30,554 nucleotides of DNA from an uncultured Eubacteriales bacterium (lineage in GTDB: Bacteria; Bacillota_A; Clostridia; Lachnospirales; Cellulosilyticaceae). A program made the translations under genes and the position numbers. The stretch is taken from positions 1 to 30,554 of the forward strand of contig USPX01000005.1 in the NCBI GenBank assembly GCA_900556665.1, given 5' to 3'. Under the pieces are notes generated by a model. That model saw only the letters and a program-made list of their open reading frames with translations, was not told where the DNA came from and did no database searches. Shown here piece by piece: positions 16,579-25,113 of the stretch; position 1 is the stretch's first letter; each line of letters opens with the position of its first letter.

Positions 16579-17826
16579 ATGGAGATTGCAGTAATAGGGG
16601 TAAATCATAAGGTTTGCCCTATTGAGATAAGAGAGTGTGTGGCGTTTACAGAGCGTAAAAAAATTGAGGGCCTAAACTTTTTTAAAGTAGCAGGTGTTAC
16701 AGAATGTATTATTTTATCTACTTGTAATCGTAGTGAAATTTATATTTGTGATAGAGAGATAGAAGATAAGGTAGAACTTGTGAAAGAGTTTTATAGAACC
16801 TATTTTGATGCACCTCGTATTAAGGAGTATTTATTTGAAAAGATAGGTAGTGAAGCTATATCCCATTTATATCGTGTGGCAGCAGGATTAGATTCTATTG
16901 TTATAGGTGAAGACCAAATCTTAGGCCAAGTAAAAGATGCCCATACTTTAGCTATGGCAGAAGGAACAAGTAAAAAAGTACTTAATAAAGTATTTCGTGA
17001 AGCAGTAACAACGGCTAAAGAGATCAAAAGTACAACGAAAATGTCGCAGCATCCATTGTCTGTAAGTCATATTGCTGTTAAGTTTTTAAAACAGTTACAA
17101 GGTAGCTTGGAAGATAAAAAAGCACTCATTATTGGTGTGGGTAAAATGAATGAGCTTACTATTAAATATCTTAAAGCAGAAAAGGTAAAGACAATCTATG
17201 TGACTAATCGTACCCATGCAAGAGCAGAAACTTTAGCTGATAAGTACGAGGGGCTTACACCTATTCGTTATGAAAATCGTTATGACGTATTGGGCGATGT
17301 AGATTTCGTAGTTAGCGCAACAGCATCCCCACATGTGCTCTTAAAAAAAGAGCATATTACAAAGAGGGAAAAGCCACTCTATATGATGGATATTGCCATG
17401 CCTAGAGATATTGATCCAAGAGTAAGAGAAATCAAAGATGTGTATTTATATGATATCGATGATTTAAAAGCTGTTTCTGAAGCGAATAATGCTTTAAGAC
17501 AGCAGTTAGTAGGTCAGGCAGAAATGATGATAGCAGAGAGGATGAAAGAGCTTAATGTGTGGCTTGAAGCCCTACGTATGGACCCTATTATTTGGGGACT
17601 TAATGCAAGATGTGAGCAGATTGGTGAAAATACAATGCATCAAATTAATAAGAAATTAAGCCTTTCAGGAGAAGATCAGGAAATGATTAATAAGTATCTT
17701 TTAAGTGCCCTTAGAAAGGTTATAAGAGAGCCTATCGTAAAGCTTAGAGGCACAAAGGATCATGAAGAAAAAATGCAGTATGCACAGATTGTAGAGACGT
17801 TATTTGACTTGAATAAAGAGAGGTAG
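16579..17826 (+). CDS. hemA: Glutamyl-tRNA reductase (HemA)
   Basis: NADPH-dependent reduction of glutamyl-tRNA to glutamate-1-semialdehyde, the first step of tetrapyrrole synthesis by the C5 route. The nucleophile is Cys49 in LSTCNRSEIY. The block YRVAAGLDSIVIGEDQILGQVK and the NADPH domain (ALIIGVGKMNEL, YVTNRTHARAETLA) follow, and a helical dimerisation tail completes 415 residues. ATG 16579 has a strong AAGGAGGTG. It lies five bases before hemC. The next enzyme, HemL, is not encoded in the window. No fused precorrin-2 dehydrogenase domain is seen. Confidence 0.96.
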   Translation: MEIAVIGVNHKVCPIEIRECVAFTERKKIEGLNFFKVAGVTECIILSTCNRSEIYICDREIEDKVELVKEFYRTYFDAPRIKEYLFEKIGSEAISHLYRVAAGLDSIVIGEDQILGQVKDAHTLAMAEGTSKKVLNKVFREAVTTAKEIKSTTKMSQHPLSVSHIAVKFLKQLQGSLEDKKALIIGVGKMNELTIKYLKAEKVKTIYVTNRTHARAETLADKYEGLTPIRYENRYDVLGDVDFVVSATASPHVLLKKEHITKREKPLYMMDIAMPRDIDPRVREIKDVYLYDIDDLKAVSEANNALRQQLVGQAEMMIAERMKELNVWLEALRMDPIIWGLNARCEQIGENTMHQINKKLSLSGEDQEMINKYLLSALRKVIREPIVKLRGTKDHEEKMQYAQIVETLFDLNKER

Positions 17827-17831
17827 TAAAT

Positions 17832-18737
17832 ATGAAAGTTAAAGTTGGGACAAGAGGTAGTAAACTTGCACTTACACAAACAAACTGGGTAGTGAATCAG
17901 TTAAGAGCACATAATCCAGGTGTAGAATTTGAAGTGGAGATTATTAAAACTAAGGGAGATATGATTCAAAATATCCCATTAGATAAAATAGGTGATAAAG
18001 GATTATTCACAAAGGAAATAGAACTTAAACTTTTAGATGGCAGCATTGATCTTGCTGTACATAGTATGAAAGACATGCCATCTAAGTTGCCAGAAGGTCT
18101 TAAGTTTTCTTATACACCACCAAGGGAAGATATGCGTGATGCATTAGTTTTAAAAGAAGGCTATAGTACACTTACAGATTTGCCACAAGGCGCAACAATT
18201 GGCACAGGAAGTAAACGTAGAAAATATCAACTTTTAGCTTTAAGACCAGACTTAAATATTGTACCAATTAGAGGCAATGTGGATACAAGAATCCGTAAGA
18301 TTGAAACAGAAAACTTAGATGGGGTCGTACTTGCAGCGGCTGGACTTAAACGTGTGGGACTTGAAGATAAAATTAGTTATTATTTATCACCAGAAGAAGT
18401 TCTTCCAGCGCCAGCACAAGGGGTACTTGCCATTGAAGTGCGTAAAAATGATTCACATATTGATGCCCTTATGAAATCTATATATGATGAAACAGCTAAA
18501 ATTCAAGTAGAAGCAGAACGTAGTTTCTTAGATACTCTAGAGGGAAGTTGCCATATCCCAGTAGGTGCGTATTGTAAAGTAGAGGGTGAAAATATTACTT
18601 TAACAGGACTCTATGGTGATGAAGAAGGAACGATTTTAATTAAGAAAAGCTTAACTGGACATAAAGATGAAGCCGTATTAATTGGCAAGAAGTTAGCAGA
18701 AGAGGTAAGGGAGGCATTTAAGAATGAAAAAGGGTAA
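17832..18737 (+). CDS. hemC: Porphobilinogen deaminase (HemC)
   Basis: Condenses four porphobilinogen units to hydroxymethylbilane. The N-terminal VGTRGSKLALTQTNWV, the Arg-rich IPIRGNVDTRIRK and the cofactor loop with Cys240 in LEGSCHIPVGAYC, which anchors the dipyrromethane, are present. The active-site region LAVHSMKDMPSKLPEGL includes the catalytic Asp segment. Length 301 is standard. The start ATG 17832 is five bases after hemA, and the 3' end overlaps cobA/hemD by 14 bases, consistent with coupled translation. Confidence 0.96.
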   Translation: MKVKVGTRGSKLALTQTNWVVNQLRAHNPGVEFEVEIIKTKGDMIQNIPLDKIGDKGLFTKEIELKLLDGSIDLAVHSMKDMPSKLPEGLKFSYTPPREDMRDALVLKEGYSTLTDLPQGATIGTGSKRRKYQLLALRPDLNIVPIRGNVDTRIRKIETENLDGVVLAAAGLKRVGLEDKISYYLSPEEVLPAPAQGVLAIEVRKNDSHIDALMKSIYDETAKIQVEAERSFLDTLEGSCHIPVGAYCKVEGENITLTGLYGDEEGTILIKKSLTGHKDEAVLIGKKLAEEVREAFKNEKG

Positions 18738-20265
18738 AGTTTACCTCATTGGAGCAGGACCAGGGGACTATAAATTATTAACATTAAAAGCTTTGGAATG
18801 CTTACAAAAAGCAGATGTAATCGTATATGACCGTTTAGCAAATAGTGAATATTTAAAACAAGGTAAAGCAGGGTGTGAATATATTGATGCAGGCAAAGCT
18901 TCTAGTAATCATACATTACCACAAGATGAAATTAATGCAGTAATTGCACGTAAAGCAGCAGAAGGTAAAATTGTAGTTAGACTTAAGGGCGGAGATCCTT
19001 ACGTATTTGGACGCGGTGGAGAAGAAGGTGAATATCTCTATGAGAGAGGCATCGATTTCGAAGTTGTACCAGGAATTACATCAGCCATTGGTGGTTTATG
19101 TTATGCGGGTATTCCAATTACGCACCGTGACGTGGCTTCCTCTTTCCATGTGATTACAGGACATTTAAAAGATGAGAATGATGAATTCGATTGGCAGGTT
19201 CTAGGAAAGTTAAAAGGGACTTTAGTATTCTTAATGGGTGTTGCAAACTTAAATAAAATTGCCACTAAGTTAATGGCAGCAGGTAAAGCCAAGGATACAC
19301 CAGTAGCCCTTATTAGCTGGGCAACACGTTATAATCAAAGTGTGGTAACAGGCAGCCTTGAAGAGATTTATGAAATTGCCCTTAAAGAAGGTGTGAAACC
19401 ACCTACGTTAATTGTAGTAGGGGATGTTGTGAAATATAGAGACAAGCTCAACTTCTTTGAAAATAAACCTCTCTTTGGCAAACGTATCATGGTAACGCGC
19501 GCCAGAACACAAAGCAGTCAGCTTGTAAGTCGTATTCAAGATGAAGGCGGAAAAGCCATTGAACTGCCTACAATTTATATTAAAGAAAATGAAGATCAAA
19601 CTGTTTTAAAAACAGCTATAAATCAAATGGATACTTATAACTATATTGTGTTTACAAGTCAAAATGCAGTAGAAATATTCTTTAAAGTTTTACTTGAATC
19701 GGGCAAAGACTTAAGAGCATTAGGCAATGTGAAAGTAGCGGCTATAGGTGCTATTACAGAAAAGGTACTTAGAGAAAAAGGAATCTTAGCAGATATTGTA
19801 CCAGAAAAAGCTGTGGCAGAATCATTATATATGAGTCTTGAAAAGGTTCTTCAAAAAGAAGATAAAGTTTTATTACCACAAGCTGCAAATGCTAGAGATT
19901 TTTTAAGAGATTCATTAAATGAGATTTGTGAGCTGACATATGCACCAGTATATGAGACAGTAATGGATACACAAACTTCTATTAATGGATTAGAAGCAGT
20001 AGGAAGTTTAGAAGAAAGACGCAATGAACTTGTGACTTTATTAGAAAATAAAGAGGTAGATTATATTACCTTTACAAGTGCTTCTACAGCTAGCTATTTT
20101 ATGGAAATATTAGGAAGTGAAAATATCTCGAAATTAGAAGGGGTGAAGCTTATCTCAATAGGTGAAATTACATCAGCTAAGATGAGAGAGTTAGGTATGA
20201 GTGTGTATAAACAGTCACCAGAAGCTAAAATTGAAAGTGTATTAGAAACAATTAGTAATGATTAA
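18724..20265 (+). CDS. cobA/hemD: Uroporphyrinogen-III C-methyltransferase fused to uroporphyrinogen-III synthase (CobA-HemD)
   Basis: A two-domain protein of 513 residues. The N-terminal half, about 1-245, is the SAM-dependent methylase making precorrin-2, with VYLIGAGPGDYKLLTLKA, RLKGGDPYVFGRGGEE, VVPGITSAIGGLCYAGIPITHR and GTLVFLMG. The C-terminal half, from about 250 (LFGKRIMVTRARTQSSQLV), is HemD, which closes the ring, with YIVFTSQNAVEIF and ITFTSASTASYF. This fusion is common in Clostridia and channels uroporphyrinogen III to B12 or siroheme. HemD appears to hold an extra loop of roughly 15 residues (around INGLEAVGSLEERRNEL) compared with what I expect. ATG 18724 is inside the end of hemC with AAGGGAGG upstream. 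Confidence 0.94.
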   Translation: MKKGKVYLIGAGPGDYKLLTLKALECLQKADVIVYDRLANSEYLKQGKAGCEYIDAGKASSNHTLPQDEINAVIARKAAEGKIVVRLKGGDPYVFGRGGEEGEYLYERGIDFEVVPGITSAIGGLCYAGIPITHRDVASSFHVITGHLKDENDEFDWQVLGKLKGTLVFLMGVANLNKIATKLMAAGKAKDTPVALISWATRYNQSVVTGSLEEIYEIALKEGVKPPTLIVVGDVVKYRDKLNFFENKPLFGKRIMVTRARTQSSQLVSRIQDEGGKAIELPTIYIKENEDQTVLKTAINQMDTYNYIVFTSQNAVEIFFKVLLESGKDLRALGNVKVAAIGAITEKVLREKGILADIVPEKAVAESLYMSLEKVLQKEDKVLLPQAANARDFLRDSLNEICELTYAPVYETVMDTQTSINGLEAVGSLEERRNELVTLLENKEVDYITFTSASTASYFMEILGSENISKLEGVKLISIGEITSAKMRELGMSVYKQSPEAKIESVLETISND

Positions 20266-20299
20266 TTAAATAACACTATATATAAGAAAGGATACGAAG

Positions 20300-21268
20300 A
20301 TGATTAAAAGACCAAGAAGATTAAGAAGTAGTCAGGCAATCCGTAATTTAGTACGTGAAACAGTGCTTCAGGTAGAAGATTTCATTTATCCACTTTTTGT
20401 AGTTGAAGGGGAAAATATCAAAGAAGAAATTTCATCTATGCCAGATGTATATCATTTTTCAATTGACCGTTTAAAAGAAGAAATCCTGGAGCTTAAAAGC
20501 TTAGGGATTCGTTATGTCATTTTATTCGGTATTCCAAATCATAAAGATGAATATGGCTCAGAAGGCTTTGCACATGATGGAATCGTACAAAAAGCTGTAC
20601 GTGCCATTAAAGAATGGGATCCAGAGATGTTCGTTATTACAGACGTATGTATGTGTGAATATACAAGTCATGGACATTGTGGTATTTTAACTGAAACAGG
20701 TTATGTAGATAATGACAAAACACTTGAATATCTTACAAAGATTGCAGTAAGCCATGCAGAAGCTGGTGCGGATATGGTAGCACCTTCGGATATGATGGAT
20801 GGACGTATTTCAGCCCTTAGAAAAGGACTTGATGAAGCTGGCTATATGAATGTATCAATTATGGCATACAGTGCCAAATATTCATCTAGCTTTTATGGCC
20901 CATTTAGAGAAGCAGCCCACTCAGCGCCAAGCTTTGGGGATAGAAAAACATATCAAATGGACCCAGCTAATAGTGATGAAGCTTTACGTGAAGGGGCATT
21001 AGATTGTGAAGAAGGTGCAGATATCATCATGGTAAAACCAGCTCTTTCATATCTTGATGTCATTAGACGCTTTAAAGATAACTTTAATATGCCAATTGCA
21101 GCTTACAATGTAAGTGGAGAATACTCAATGCTTAAGTTAGCTGTGAAAAATGGCCTTTTAAGTGAAGATGCCATTTATGAAAGTGTGATGTCTATTAAAC
21201 GTGCAGGCGCAACAATTATCATCACATACTTTGCAAAAGAATTAGCTAAAAAGATGAAACAATGCTAA
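20300..21268 (+). CDS. hemB: Delta-aminolevulinic acid dehydratase (HemB)
   Basis: Condenses two 5-aminolevulinate molecules to porphobilinogen. The catalytic lysines are Lys193 in [16 protein letters not shown] and Lys246 in [12 protein letters not shown]. The cysteine cluster [14 protein letters not shown] indicates the zinc-dependent form. Length 322 is normal. ATG 20300 has AAAGGA upstream. It is followed by a 15-bp hairpin and then a small Cys-rich gene, at a point where many Clostridia carry hemL. Confidence 0.96.
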   Translation: MIKRPRRLRSSQAIRNLVRETVLQVEDFIYPLFVVEGENIKEEISSMPDVYHFSIDRLKEEILELKSLGIRYVILFGIPNHKDEYGSEGFAHDGIVQKAVRAIKEWDPEMFVITDVCMCEYTSHGHCGILTETGYVDNDKTLEYLTKIAVSHAEAGADMVAPSDMMDGRISALRKGLDEAGYMNVSIMAYSAKYSSSFYGPFREAAHSAPSFGDRKTYQMDPANSDEALREGALDCEEGADIIMVKPALSYLDVIRRFKDNFNMPIAAYNVSGEYSMLKLAVKNGLLSEDAIYESVMSIKRAGATIIITYFAKELAKKMKQC

Positions 21269-21293
21269 GAAAATAAATGTAAATATGGAAACC

Positions 21294-21333
21294 ATAGAAA
21301 TCATATGCAACACCTGAGGCATATGATTTCTAT
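21294..21333 (+). repeat. Perfect 15-bp inverted repeat between hemB and the Cys-rich gene
   Basis: Positions 21294-21308 (ATAGAAATCATATGC) are exactly complementary to 21319-21333, with a 10-base loop. This is the longest perfect stem inside the operon. What follows (ATATTATCAAG) is not a T tract, so full termination is unlikely; partial termination, pausing or protection of the upstream mRNA end are possible. Confidence 0.65.
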
Positions 21334-21364
21334 ATATTATCAAGAAGTAATAAAGGAAATAAAT

Positions 21365-21637
21365 ATGGGAAATTATAAATTTTTTCAAAACAAAGCGTGT
21401 GAATACTTTCCATGTCATAAGATAAAAGATAAAGACACCTTTAATTGTCTTTTCTGTTATTGTCCACTATATGCTTTAGGGGACAAGTGTGGAGGAGGAT
21501 TTGAATATACAGCTACGGGTATTAAAAGTTGTATGAAATGTACTAAAACACATGGGCCTAATGGTTATGATTATGTTATGGGAAAAATGAAGGATGTTAT
21601 GGCACTTGCTAAAAAAGAAGAGAGAGTAGAAGAATAA
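21365..21637 (+). CDS. Cysteine-rich small-domain protein of the cobalamin operon
   Basis: A 90-residue protein with eight Cys in the first 60 residues, in the order C, C, CxxCxC, C, CxxC (AFFPC-like start ACEYFPCHKIKD, then NCLFCYCPLY, DKCGGGF and SCMKCTKTHGP). It matches my memory of the small Cys-rich domain family (Pfam PF04071), which recurs in B12 gene clusters and whose function is unknown. A zinc or iron-sulfur site is likely from the Cys pattern. ATG 21365 has AAAGGAA upstream; the ATG at 21305 is in the middle of the preceding hairpin and is rejected. It sits between hemB and cobT. Whether it substitutes for or assists one of the missing steps is open. Confidence 0.85.
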   Translation: MGNYKFFQNKACEYFPCHKIKDKDTFNCLFCYCPLYALGDKCGGGFEYTATGIKSCMKCTKTHGPNGYDYVMGKMKDVMALAKKEERVEE

Positions 21638-21671
21638 GTTCAATGATAAGAACAGATAGAGGTGGTGGGAA

Positions 21672-22712
21672 ATGTCTAATTTAGAAGCAGTTTTAGAAAA
21701 TATAAAACCATTAAATCAAGAAACTATGAAAATAGCTCAAGATAAGTTAGATAATTTAAGTAAGCCTTTAGGAAGTATGGGAAAGCTTGAAGATATATGC
21801 CGTACCTTAGCAGGCATTTATGAAGCGACAAGCTTTGATATTTCGAAAAAGGTCGTTGTGGGTTTTGCCGGCGATCATGGAGTTTATGAAGAAGGCGTGG
21901 CGGCTGATCCACAGTGGATTACAAAGGCACAAATACCTAACTTTGCAAAAGGAATTTGTGGGGTAGGAACACTTGCTAAGTTTATTGGCGTGGATATTAA
22001 AGCTGTGGATGTAGGTGTAAAATGTGATGAACCATTAGAGGGGGTTTTAGATTATAAAATTAGAAAAGGTACAAGCAATATGGCTAAAGGGCCTGCTATG
22101 ACTAGAGAAGAAGCGATTAGAGCTTTAGAAGTAGGTATCGAGGTCGTAGGCGATTGTGTAAAAGAAGGTTATAAAGTAATTGGAATAGGCGAGATGGGCA
22201 TTGCCAATACCACACCATCTAGTGCCATTATTTCAGTTTTTGGGGCATGTGATCCTAAAGAAGTAACTGGTAAGGGGGCAGGATTAAGCCCAGAAGGCGT
22301 TGTACATAAAGCTAATGTCATTCGTAGTGCCATTGCACTTAATAAACCGAATCAAGAAGATGCCATTGATGTCTTAGCTAAAGTAGGTGGCTTTGAGATT
22401 GGGGCTATGGCTGGAGCTATTTTAGGTGGCGCTCTTTATCGTGTACCAATTGTATTAGATGGTTTCATTTCATATGCAGCAGCACTTATAGCATATCATT
22501 TATGTCCTATAAGTCGAGATTATATGATAGGTTCACATTACTCAGCAGAACCAGGAACTAAGAGAGCCTTAGAACTTTTAGGTGTACCAGCTATGTTAAA
22601 TTTGGATATGAGACTAGGTGAAGGGTCTGGTGGTATTTTAGTATTTAATATTATGGATGCGGCCAACTTTGTTTATGAAAATATGGCCACAAGAGCAGAA
22701 AGGAATTGTTAA
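21672..22712 (+). CDS. cobT: Nicotinate-nucleotide-dimethylbenzimidazole phosphoribosyltransferase (CobT)
   Basis: Activates the lower-ligand base by transferring phosphoribose from nicotinate mononucleotide. The catalytic Glu is Glu317 in MRLGEGSGG, the same number as in Salmonella. Blocks VVGFAGDHGVYEEGVAADP, GIGEMGIANTTPSSAI and GSHYSAEPGTKRAL are typical. The 346 residues are full length. ATG 21672 follows AGAGGTGG by about ten bases. No bluB or bza genes for making dimethylbenzimidazole are in the window, so the lower ligand may be salvaged or a different base. Confidence 0.96.
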   Translation: MSNLEAVLENIKPLNQETMKIAQDKLDNLSKPLGSMGKLEDICRTLAGIYEATSFDISKKVVVGFAGDHGVYEEGVAADPQWITKAQIPNFAKGICGVGTLAKFIGVDIKAVDVGVKCDEPLEGVLDYKIRKGTSNMAKGPAMTREEAIRALEVGIEVVGDCVKEGYKVIGIGEMGIANTTPSSAIISVFGACDPKEVTGKGAGLSPEGVVHKANVIRSAIALNKPNQEDAIDVLAKVGGFEIGAMAGAILGGALYRVPIVLDGFISYAAALIAYHLCPISRDYMIGSHYSAEPGTKRALELLGVPAMLNLDMRLGEGSGGILVFNIMDAANFVYENMATRAERNC

Positions 22713-22754
22713 TATAAAAGTAAATATAAATGTGGGAGAGCATAGAGGTGACAA

Positions 22755-23324
22755 ATGAGTAAATTAGTTTTAGTTACTGGAGGTGCAAGGTCCGGTAAAA
22801 GCAGTTTTGCAGAAAGTTTATGTAAGATGCAAAATAATAAAACAGCATATATTGCAACAAGTATTCCTTTTGATGAAGAAATGAAGGATCGTGTAAAAAA
22901 ACATAGGGAAAGCCGCCCTAGGGAGTGGAAAACTTATGAAACTTATGAAAAGGTTTATGCAAGTATTCCTGAAGTTGCAGCAGAGAATGAGACTGTTATT
23001 TTAGATTGTGTGACATTAATGGTAAATAACTTAATGTTTAAAGAGAATATAGACTATGACCAAATTACACCAGAGCAGGCAAATCAAATTGAGAAAAGTA
23101 TTAAAGAAGAATTTGAAAAGCTTATTGAAGCGATTAAACAAACAAATTTATATTTTGTCATTGTGACCAATGAAATAGGGATGAGCCCTGTAGCAGCTAA
23201 TAAACTGACACGTATTTATACAGATATTATAGGACGTATGAATCAACTTATTGCTAGGGCGGCAGATGAGGTATATTTTGTAGTGAGTGGTATACCGATG
23301 CAAATTAAAGGGAGAGAAATATAA
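22755..23324 (+). CDS. cobU: Adenosylcobinamide kinase / adenosylcobinamide-phosphate guanylyltransferase (CobU)
   Basis: Phosphorylates adenosylcobinamide and links it to GMP, preparing it for the CobS reaction. The P-loop is GGARSGKS at residues 9-16. His50 in KKHRESRPREWKTYE corresponds to the guanylylated His of the family, and DCVTLMVNNL and VTNEIGMSPV are further conserved blocks. Length 189 is normal. ATG 22755 has AGAGGTGA five bases upstream. The stop is one base before the cobS start. Confidence 0.96.
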   Translation: MSKLVLVTGGARSGKSSFAESLCKMQNNKTAYIATSIPFDEEMKDRVKKHRESRPREWKTYETYEKVYASIPEVAAENETVILDCVTLMVNNLMFKENIDYDQITPEQANQIEKSIKEEFEKLIEAIKQTNLYFVIVTNEIGMSPVAANKLTRIYTDIIGRMNQLIARAADEVYFVVSGIPMQIKGREI

Positions 23325-23325
23325 G

Positions 23326-24078
23326 ATGAAAAAGTTTATTGGTATTATACAATTTCTTACCCGAATTCCTATTAATATAAATATTGGTTTTGTAGAAGAT
23401 TTTCATGAAAGTATAAAGTATTTTCCATTAGTAGGTTTGATTTTAGGTATATGTTATTACTTTATAGGTTATATAGGGCAGTATTTTTTTAATGATTTTA
23501 TTGTAGCGATACTTATTTTAGTAGGAACAGTTTTATTAACAGGTGGGCTGCATTTAGACGGACTTGGTGATACTTTTGATGGTTTATATAGTTACAGGGA
23601 AAAAGAACGTATTTTAGAGATTATGAAAGATTCTAGAGTGGGTACAAATGCTTTGTTAAGTGTTATGTTAGTGCTTTTATTAAAGTTAGGGTTTTTAATG
23701 AGTTTATTACAACAAAATAAACTGTGGGTAGTGATTATTATGCCTGTTATAGCAAGAACAATGCAAGTCCTAGCCTGTTATAAAGGGAAAACCCCTAGAA
23801 CTCATGGCATGGGGAATATCTTTATTGGTAAAGTGAGTAACTGCTGTCTTGGAATTGCATTAAGTACAGCAATGATAATTGTTATAGGAACAATAGCACT
23901 ATTTGATACATTAGCCATATTAATTAAAGTAATTATTTTATTAGGGGTATTAGTTATTGCTTTAAAATGGTTTGAAAAAAGTGTATATAAAAAAATAGAT
24001 GGCATTACAGGTGATGTTTTAGGCTGTATTTGTGAACTAGCAGAATTGGGTGTATGTATTGTTTTATATTTTTTATAA
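23326..24078 (+). CDS. cobS: Cobalamin-5'-phosphate synthase (CobS)
   Basis: Membrane enzyme that joins GDP-cobinamide with alpha-ribazole (phosphate), the last assembly step. It begins IGIIQFLTRIPINI and carries the acidic motif LHLDGLGDTFDGLYS near residues 67-81, with the family block ILEIMKDSRVGTNA after it and several membrane segments. ATG 23326 with GGGAGAG upstream is preferred; an in-frame ATG at 23287 lies inside cobU and adds 13 unrelated residues. The 250-residue protein is complete. A strong terminator starts eight bases after the stop, ending the operon. Confidence 0.94.
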   Translation: MKKFIGIIQFLTRIPININIGFVEDFHESIKYFPLVGLILGICYYFIGYIGQYFFNDFIVAILILVGTVLLTGGLHLDGLGDTFDGLYSYREKERILEIMKDSRVGTNALLSVMLVLLLKLGFLMSLLQQNKLWVVIIMPVIARTMQVLACYKGKTPRTHGMGNIFIGKVSNCCLGIALSTAMIIVIGTIALFDTLAILIKVIILLGVLVIALKWFEKSVYKKIDGITGDVLGCICELAELGVCIVLYFL

Positions 24079-24085
24079 GGTAATT

Positions 24086-24119
24086 AAAAGATGAGTATTA
24101 GCGTATACTCATCTTTTTT
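24086..24119 (+). terminator. Terminator of the cobalamin operon
   Basis: AAAAGATGAGTAT (24086-24098) pairs perfectly with 24105-24117 around a six-base loop and runs into a six-T tract (24114-24119). Only 13 bases separate it from the next start codon. Confidence 0.92.
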
Positions 24120-24132
24120 CATTTAAGAAAGG

Positions 24133-25086
24133 ATGGGCAGGATTGTCACAATTAATGAAATAAAACATACTATGGTAGTAAATGAGAAAGGAAGTGGTTT
24201 TGTGGCGCAGTACACAGAAACATATTTATTGAATTCAAGTGACAATCAGACAGTAGCTGATAATAGTATAACAGTAGTTCCCTCTCTTCCATTGACAAAT
24301 TTTAATGGGGTACTACTCACTATTACAGGTGTTGTTTATACAGGAACAACAGCTAATCCAACACCTGTAAATGGTGCTAATGTAGTAGTGTATGGACCTG
24401 ATGGTACATTACTAGCAGAGGATATTAGTAAAACAGTAGGCACTCAAGTTGGGACATATAACTTAGTATTTCAAGGCGAAAAAAATGTTATGTATCGTGT
24501 AGTAGCAAGTTTAGAAGGATATAATTCATTCTCAGATGTTGCTATATTTACCAATACAGAAACCGTGTCATTATTACTTTTATTAACTGATAAAACAGAT
24601 GTATTATCAATATATGGGCGTGTAGTAGATGCTAAAACAGGTGCAGGGATAGAGAATGCAAATATAAGTGTTGTAGGCGGAGGAAATAGTGTGACAGCAG
24701 TCACAGGAGTTGATGGATCATTTATAGTTTATGATGGATTTACCGCAGGGACGAATTATACCGTTACAGCAAGTAAACAAGGATATAATACGCAAATACA
24801 GGAAGTAACCATACCAACTACTTCTGTAGGAAGAGCAGTAACATTTACATTAGACAGTGATAACACCAATATAACGACTATTGCGGGTCGTGTTATAGTT
24901 GAAGGAAGTAATCCTCCGGTTGGTATAGCTGATGCATTTGTTGGCCTATTTGTGGTGAGTTCAAGTGGCGTTACACTTGTTGATTCTAGACTTTCAGATT
25001 CATTTGGTACGTATACTTTTACAAATGTAGATGCGACTCAAACTTATGTTATTAAGGCAAATAAGATTGTACAAGTAAATTCATAG
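24133..25086 (+). CDS. Cysteine-free protein with three carboxypeptidase-regulatory-like repeats
   Basis: I do not recognise this gene by name. The 317 residues contain an N-terminal segment of about 55 residues, then three beta-sandwich repeats of the carboxypeptidase-regulatory or Ig-like kind at about 63-148 (ITGVVYTG to VVASLEGY), 159-240 (IYGRVVDAKTGAGIENANIS to VTASKQGYN) and 249-312 (IAGRVIVEGSNPPVGIADAF). There is no signal peptide, membrane segment or sorting signal, and no cysteine at all. The start is uncertain: ATG 24133 is preceded immediately by AAAGG, too close for a normal ribosome binding site, and the next in-frame ATG is 24172. The gene begins 13 bases after a terminator, leaving no room for an ordinary promoter. 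A structural or surface role, perhaps in the spore, is a guess. Confidence 0.75.
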   Translation: MGRIVTINEIKHTMVVNEKGSGFVAQYTETYLLNSSDNQTVADNSITVVPSLPLTNFNGVLLTITGVVYTGTTANPTPVNGANVVVYGPDGTLLAEDISKTVGTQVGTYNLVFQGEKNVMYRVVASLEGYNSFSDVAIFTNTETVSLLLLLTDKTDVLSIYGRVVDAKTGAGIENANISVVGGGNSVTAVTGVDGSFIVYDGFTAGTNYTVTASKQGYNTQIQEVTIPTTSVGRAVTFTLDSDNTNITTIAGRVIVEGSNPPVGIADAFVGLFVVSSSGVTLVDSRLSDSFGTYTFTNVDATQTYVIKANKIVQVNS

Positions 25087-25113
25087 TTTGATTTAGATAT
25101 TATGGAGGCTGAC

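Noticed and set aside
18724..20265. Possible single-function methylase with unknown C-terminal domain
   Set aside because: The C-terminal half carries clear HemD blocks, so it is the known CobA-HemD fusion.
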